Origin: Leuctra nigra
Lineage: Eukaryota > Arthropoda > Insecta > Plecoptera > Leuctridae
Direction of reading: 5' to 3'
DNA length: 64,000 nt
Assembly: GCA_934045905.1 (NCBI GenBank)
Contig: OW203767.1
Span: 10,977,073 to 11,041,072 of the forward strand
Shown here: positions 59,976-64,000 of the stretch, piece after piece
Position numbering within the stretch: the stretch's first letter is position 1
How the letters are laid out: each line of letters begins with the position of its first letter
Notes under the pieces: generated by a model
The model's input: the letters and a program-made list of their open reading frames with translations, nothing else
Told to the model about the DNA's origin: nothing
Databases searched by the model: none
Position numbers and translations under genes: made by a program

Positions 59976-60214
59976 AGCAAATACAGTAAAAAATGTGAAA
60001 TGTCAAACTGACATATGAAAAACAATATAACAATATTTTACAAAACATACAGAACCAGTTGGAATAAAATGGAAAACAAGGTCAATAATTATAAAAAGAA
60101 ACAAAACCTACACAATTAAGATATAAATATAAATCCAACAACTCTGTACATTTTATAAAATAATTCACAATATGTTCGTGTTTAACGTCCAGAAATGTGT
60201 AGAGCTGGACGGTG

Positions 60215-61236
60215 TCAATGGGCGTTCGCTCTCCGGCTTCTAGCTCTGGTCAGCGGACCAGCAGCGGGAGAGGTGCCGTCAGGTTGTGGTAAGCCGTCTG
60301 CTTGATGGGAGGCGAGACGTCGGCGAGTAGATACTGGATCAGAGGCTGATGGTAGAGCAGTTCGGGAAGATGCGGGACGAGCTGCTCGCCGCCCACGTGT
60401 GGAGACTGGAGCAGTTGCTGATGTCACAGCAGACTGTGAAGCAGGGCGAGCTACTAGACGCCGTCGTTTCGAGACCGGAGCAGAATCTTGGGATGTTGAC
60501 GATTGTGACGAGGTGTAATATGCTGGTCGAGTGGCCCGACGCCGTCGTGCTAACACCGGAGCTGAAGCAAGGGGTGCTGACGATTGCGATGAGGTGTCAT
60601 CTGCTTGAGGAGCTGCCTGGCGTCGCGGTTTTGAGCTGGTAGAAGCGACCGGATGCTGAGCAAGAGGTCCAGATGGGAGAGTCCCGCCTGCAGAAGCTGT
60701 CTGAACCATACTACCTGTTGGCTTGACAGTGTCCAGAGCCGACTTCCAAGTCGCCGGCAGTCGCTTGGCATCATCACGGCTGTTCATGGTGAAAGATCTC
60801 CTCTCGATCTCGATTGCTTCTCTCAGCACTCTTGGTGTATAATGCTCCACTCGAGCTATGGTACTGGCGTTAGCAAAGTCGATGTTATGCTTCGTCTGAG
60901 AAACATGTTGAGCAAGAGCGTTCGTTCCCACATTTCCGGCCACTGCTCGTACGTGTTCTTTCACTCAATGTGACACTCTACGATTCGTCTGTCCGATATA
61001 GGTCATCTCACAGGAACCACAAGGAACCTGGTAGACACCCTGAGCTTCATTTAAGATGACATCTTTGTAGCTGCGAAGAATGTCTCTGATTTTCCGGTCA
61101 GCTCTGTACGTGGTCTTGATATTGTGTCGTCTTAGTAGCCTTCCAATTCTGTCGGTTGTGCCCTTGACATATGGCAAGTAAGCTGTCGCTCGGGTCGGCT
61201 GATCATCATCTTTCTCAGGTTGAACCTTTGCATTAA
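60215..61236 (-). pseudogene. Penelope-like RT end plus GIY-YIG endonuclease, with one stop
   Basis: The frame enters at 61236 with a stretch reading ATAYLPYVKGTTDRIGRLLR, the usual end of a Penelope reverse transcriptase. It continues to GVYQVPCGSCEMTYIGQTNR (GIY-YIG core) and after the break to KEHVRAV and HVSQTKHNIDF. One in-frame TGA (60965-60967) sits between the YIG segment and KEHV where the family normally has a residue such as Arg. After the endonuclease comes a tail of about 165 residues rich in Ser, Ala and Pro with recurring RRR clusters (SAPVLARRRRATRP, SAPVSKRRRLVARP, STRGRRAARP, STRRRLASH), ending RANAH. The tail could bind nucleic acid or direct nuclear import; that is inference. 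Confidence 0.82.
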
Positions 61237-62094
61237 CATAACATCGACTTTGCTAACGCCAGTACCATAGCTCGAGTGGAGCATTATACACCAAGAGTGC
61301 TGAGAGAAGCAATCGAGATCGAGAGGAGATCTTTCACCATGAACAGCCGTGATGATGCCAAGCGACTGCCGGCGACTTGGAAGTCGGCTCTGGACACTGT
61401 CATGCCAACAGGTAGTATGGTTCAGACAGCTTCTGCAGGCGGGACTCTCCCATCTGGACCTCTTGCTCAGCATCCGGTCGCTTCTACCAGCTCAAAACCG
61501 CGACGCCAGGCAGCTCCTCAAGCAGATGACACCTCATCGCAATCGTCAGCACCCCTTGCTTCAGCTCCGGTGTTAGCACGACGGCGTCGGGCCACTCGAC
61601 CAGCATATTACACCTCGTCACAATCGTCAACATCCCACGATTCTGCTCCGGTCTCGAAACGACGGCGTCTAGTAGCTCGCCCTGCTTCACAGTCTGCTGT
61701 GACATCAGCAACTGCTCCAGTCTCCACACGTGGGCGGCGAGCAGCTCGTCCCGCATCTTCCCGAACTGCTCTACCATCAGCCTCTGATCCAGTATCTACT
61801 CGCCGACGTCTCGCCTCCCATCAAGCAGACGGCTTACCACAACCCGACGGCACCTCTCCCGCTGCTGGTCCGCTGACCAGAGCTAGAAGCCGGAGAGCGA
61901 ACGCCCATTGACACCGTCCAGCTCTACACATTTCTGGACGTTAAACACGAACATATTGTGAATTATTTTATAAAATGTACAGAGTTGTTGGATTTATATT
62001 TATATCTTAATTGTGTAGGTTTTGTTTCTTTTTATATTTATTGACCTTGTTTTCCATTTTATTCCAACTGGTTCTGTATGTTTTGTAAAATATT
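61237..62094 (+). mobile_element. Penelope-like element fragment (plus strand, inverted partner)
   Basis: An inverted copy of about 60020-60895. It starts inside the endonuclease (ACATCGACTTTGCTAACGCC) and ends at AAAATATTG, where the LTR element begins. The two arms differ by only a few bases, so the inversion is recent. Confidence 0.82.
61240..61911 (+). pseudogene. Penelope-like endonuclease C-terminus and basic tail, truncated
   Basis: An open frame reading NIDFANASTIARVEHYTPRV through the RRR-rich tail to RANAH and TGA. It lacks the reverse transcriptase and the GIY-YIG core, so it cannot encode an active enzyme. The sequence is nearly the same as the minus-strand partner (for example SQDS has become SHDS and VKPT has become VMPT). 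Confidence 0.8.
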
Positions 62095-62095
62095 G

Positions 62096-62492
62096 TGTAA
62101 CATGTAAACTGAGGGAGGGCGGCCGCCCGAGGTCAACCGGTCATACAACCCCTCACGCGCTCGAGCAGGGGCTCGGGAGTGGTTGACCGGCCAGCGACGG
62201 AACTGGTTGTGTTGTGTGTTGTTAGAGAGACGTTTCTAGAAGCCGACGCAGGCAACTGATTTTTGTACAGAGAAAGAGTGTTGATCATTATTATTTGTCG
62301 GACTGTCTTACGACGACTTGTGCTGTGGGATTAAGAGTTATTAAAAGTATTGTTCAAGTGTGATTGTGTTCAAGGTGTTTTGTTTACGAGCTTCGTGCTT
62401 CCTCGTACCCCAGAAGCACGTGGCGCCCATCCCCGTCCGCCAGCGTTCCCCCACCCACCCCATTCCACCGTTAAGAAGGGGCAAACGTTATA
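62096..62492 (+). repeat. 5' LTR
   Basis: It starts TGTAAC and ends GTTATA, an imperfect inverted pair, with AC before the primer binding site. It is about 397 bp, with a GC-rich start (GGGCGGCCGCCCGAGG). Exact ends need the 3' LTR. Confidence 0.7.
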
Positions 62493-62494
62493 AC

Positions 62495-62512
62495 TGGCGC
62501 CCGACGTGGGAC
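62495..62512 (+). promoter_or_regulatory. Primer binding site, tRNA-Lys type
   Basis: TGGCGCCCGACGTGGGAC is close to the complement of the 3' end of insect tRNA-Lys (TGGCGCCCAACGTGGGGC) with two differences. Its position just after the LTR is as expected for minus-strand priming. Confidence 0.75.
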
Positions 62513-62525
62513 CGAAATTTTGAAA

Positions 62526-63833
62526 ATGGATTACACACGACTGACGCGTGACGAGATCGAGTATGAGTTGAAGATACGCGGACTAGGCGAGGGACTGACC
62601 ACCGTTGCCGAAATGAAAACCGTCCTCGCCCAGGCCCTCAAGACCGAGAAGGAGGGGAAGAGCACCTGCCCGCAAGAAACCACTCTGGATCCGGAAGAGG
62701 AGCTTGAAACGTGCAAGATGAAAATAGCGGACCTGAATACAGCGATTACCAACTACAGCGGTTCGTCCAAGGCGGATTCGGAGTACAAACGAATAGAAAC
62801 ACGTTTGGGACACATCTTGCGCCGGCTCGGAAGGGTGAGTGCACTCATCGCGGACGTGTGTACAAGACGAACGGAGCTGATACAGGAAGCAGCCAAGTGC
62901 GGGGACAAGCTTAAGGAAAAACTGCTTTCAGACCCGTTAGCTATATTGGCGGCCAATAAAACTTTGTCAGATGCCTTGGCTAAGTTAGCAACCGGCGAGA
63001 CCAGTGCCAGGAAAAAGTATGTTCCAGCCAGAGACTGGGGAGTTACCTTTACGGGGGACGGCCGTGGGTTGAGTGTAAGCGCCTTCCTGGAACGCATCGA
63101 AGAATTATGTGAGTCCAGACTACGATCGAAGGAAGACTTACTAGTGGAAGCAATGGATTTATTCGACGGCTCAGCATTAGTATGGTACCGATCTATTAGG
63201 CGGCAGCTCGGCTCCTGGGAAGACCTCACGCAAAAACTACGAGAAGAGTTCCTATCACCCGACTATGACGAGGAGTTACTCGACGAAATTAAGAAGCGAA
63301 CTCAAGGACCGGAGGAAACCATTGGAATCTACGTCGCCTTCATGAGGAACTACATGGCGCGGCTGCAGACACCTTTGGCCGAATCCGTCCAGCTAAGTAT
63401 AATTCGGAAAAACTTAGACCCGTTTTATGTGGACAGGTTAAGTTTGCAGCAGATCGAGTCCGTGGCCGACCTTCTTAGCCTGGGACGGAAGCTGGAGTAC
63501 AGCCGGCAACGGGTACGCAAATTTCAGCATCCCGTGCAGCAGAAGGATTCTATCGAACCTGACCTGGCCTACCATGGACGCCGAAGACTGCCAGATCGTC
63601 CAGGCCCGAACGTCGGTGCGGTACAGGAAGAGAATCTAGCGGACGTCTCCACAGCGACCTCGAGAGGCAGCAGAGGGCCATGTTGGAACTGTCAAGGTAC
63701 CGACCACACCTATCGCGATTGTTTGGCAAAAAGGTCAGTGTTCTGTTATGGTTGTGGTGCAGCAAACGTTTTGAAGCCAAATTGTATCCCTTGCCGTGAA
63801 CGTGCGGGAAAAGCAGCAGCGGGTCGAGTGTAG
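62526..63833 (+). CDS. gag: Gag polyprotein of Ty3/Gypsy-like element
   Basis: 435 residues from the first ATG, which follows the primer binding site by 13 nt. The N-terminus (LTRDEIEYELKIRGLGEG) looks like a SAP-like helix pair found in several insect gag proteins. Residues about 60-160 are helical and charged. Residues about 190-300 match the retrotransposon gag core (ALVWYRSIRRQLGSWEDL, LREEFLSPDYDEELLDEI). A zinc knuckle CWNCQGTDHTYRDC (CX2CX4HX4C) begins at residue 386. A second, CYGCGAANVLKPNC at 407, has Val in place of His and may be weakened. Stop is TAG at 63831. The frame is intact, so the insertion is probably young. Gag forms the particle that packages the element RNA. Confidence 0.88.
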   Translation: MDYTRLTRDEIEYELKIRGLGEGLTTVAEMKTVLAQALKTEKEGKSTCPQETTLDPEEELETCKMKIADLNTAITNYSGSSKADSEYKRIETRLGHILRRLGRVSALIADVCTRRTELIQEAAKCGDKLKEKLLSDPLAILAANKTLSDALAKLATGETSARKKYVPARDWGVTFTGDGRGLSVSAFLERIEELCESRLRSKEDLLVEAMDLFDGSALVWYRSIRRQLGSWEDLTQKLREEFLSPDYDEELLDEIKKRTQGPEETIGIYVAFMRNYMARLQTPLAESVQLSIIRKNLDPFYVDRLSLQQIESVADLLSLGRKLEYSRQRVRKFQHPVQQKDSIEPDLAYHGRRRLPDRPGPNVGAVQEENLADVSTATSRGSRGPCWNCQGTDHTYRDCLAKRSVFCYGCGAANVLKPNCIPCRERAGKAAAGRV

Positions 63834-64000
63834 GGCGGACTCCTCCTGCAAAGCTGATATGTTCGCCTCCTAACGAAGAGTGGTGTGACTGGTTAGACGT
63901 GGTAGCCAATCATAGTCTTCGAGCCAAGCTGGACCATATCCTGGCATCGGCAGGGAATGATAGTCGGCCTAGCCTGAAGGTACACGTGTTGGGGATAGCA
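63800..64000 (+). CDS. pol: Start of pol (protease region), partial, -1 frame
   Basis: An open frame in -1 relative to gag begins after TGA 63797-63799, overlaps the last 34 nt of gag and is still open at the window's end. It reads PPAKLICSPPNEEWCDWLDV and ends RPSLKVHVLGIA, which in this family comes just before the aspartic protease active-site Asp-Ser/Thr-Gly, beyond the window. It has no start codon of its own, so it is likely expressed as a Gag-Pol fusion. Confidence 0.7.
63806..63812 (+). promoter_or_regulatory. Predicted -1 ribosomal frameshift site GGGAAAA
   Basis: In the gag frame the bases read G GGA AAA, the canonical X XXY YYZ pattern, seven codons before the gag stop. The -1 frame is open from 63800. 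GC-rich sequence follows (GCAGCAGCGGGTCGAG), but I could not fold it for a pseudoknot. Confidence 0.65.

Larger units (their letters stand above)
59887..61236 (-). mobile_element. Penelope-like element fragment (minus strand)
   Basis: It contains the end of the reverse transcriptase, the GIY-YIG endonuclease, a long basic tail and a 3' region of about 330 bp with a possible hammerhead-type core (59940-59975). At 61236 it abuts an inverted fragment of the same element; inverted partial copies are common for Penelope-like elements. Confidence 0.82.
62096..64000 (+). mobile_element. Ty3/Gypsy-like LTR retrotransposon, 5' part
   Basis: 5' LTR, tRNA-Lys-type primer binding site, gag and the start of pol. 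It runs off the window's end, so the 3' LTR and target duplication cannot be seen. It interrupts the plus-strand Penelope fragment. Confidence 0.85.

Noticed and set aside
61132..61473. Minus-strand frame overlapping the plus-strand Penelope fragment
   Set aside because: It is the antisense of the endonuclease and tail coding sequence; the matching shadow occurs at 60653-60973.

Overview
This is a piece of an insect nuclear genome. The evidence is AT-rich intergenic DNA, short first exons ending inside signal peptides, spliceosomal GT-AG introns, low-complexity Gly/Tyr and Pro-Val structural proteins of the cuticle type, and a dense load of eukaryotic transposons (LINE, Penelope-like, Ty3/Gypsy-like LTR element, tRNA-derived SINEs, MITEs). 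The insect order cannot be fixed from sequence alone.

Left part (1-12.4 kb): three genes for secreted, low-complexity proteins. Gene 1 (+, 527-1315) and gene 3 (-, 3159-6012) share Pro-Val-Tyr and Gly-Tyr-Ser modules and converge on each other. Gene 2 (+, 8378-12403) is a three-exon gene for a small secreted protein. Genes 2 and 3 have TATA plus initiator signals at textbook spacing.

Middle part (15-55 kb): a head-to-tail cluster of five minus-strand paralogues, called A-E here: A 15082-24507, B 26692-29234, C 32041-35029, D 36544-44406, E 45673-55039. Each encodes a small protein of about 155-190 residues with four likely membrane segments and a Cys-rich N-terminus, resembling LAPTM4/Mtp-type or insect DUF4728-type proteins. 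I rebuilt all five as five-exon genes with identical intron phases (0,1,0,1). Exon 4 is exactly 154 nt in A, D and E. In A, B, C and D the start of exon 4 plus its 3' splice site has been tandemly repeated into the upstream intron: about 97-bp units in A-C, and a different 144-bp unit in D. E has no array. This is the most unusual structure in the window.

The introns of these genes are packed with transposons. A 4.6-kb repeat (about 99% identical by eye) sits in intron 3 of A and again in intron 4 of D. A MITE with a TAA target duplication lies inside the A array. A nested 3.5-kb terminal-inverted-repeat element lies in intron 2 of E.

Right part (56-64 kb): a transposon graveyard. It holds a 5'-truncated CR1/Jockey-type LINE (-), three tRNA-derived SINEs, an inverted pair of Penelope-like element fragments with a GIY-YIG endonuclease, and the 5' LTR, primer binding site, gag and start of pol of a Ty3/Gypsy-like element. 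That LTR element lies inside the plus-strand Penelope fragment and runs off the window. Its gag-pol overlap carries a correctly phased GGGAAAA slippery heptamer.
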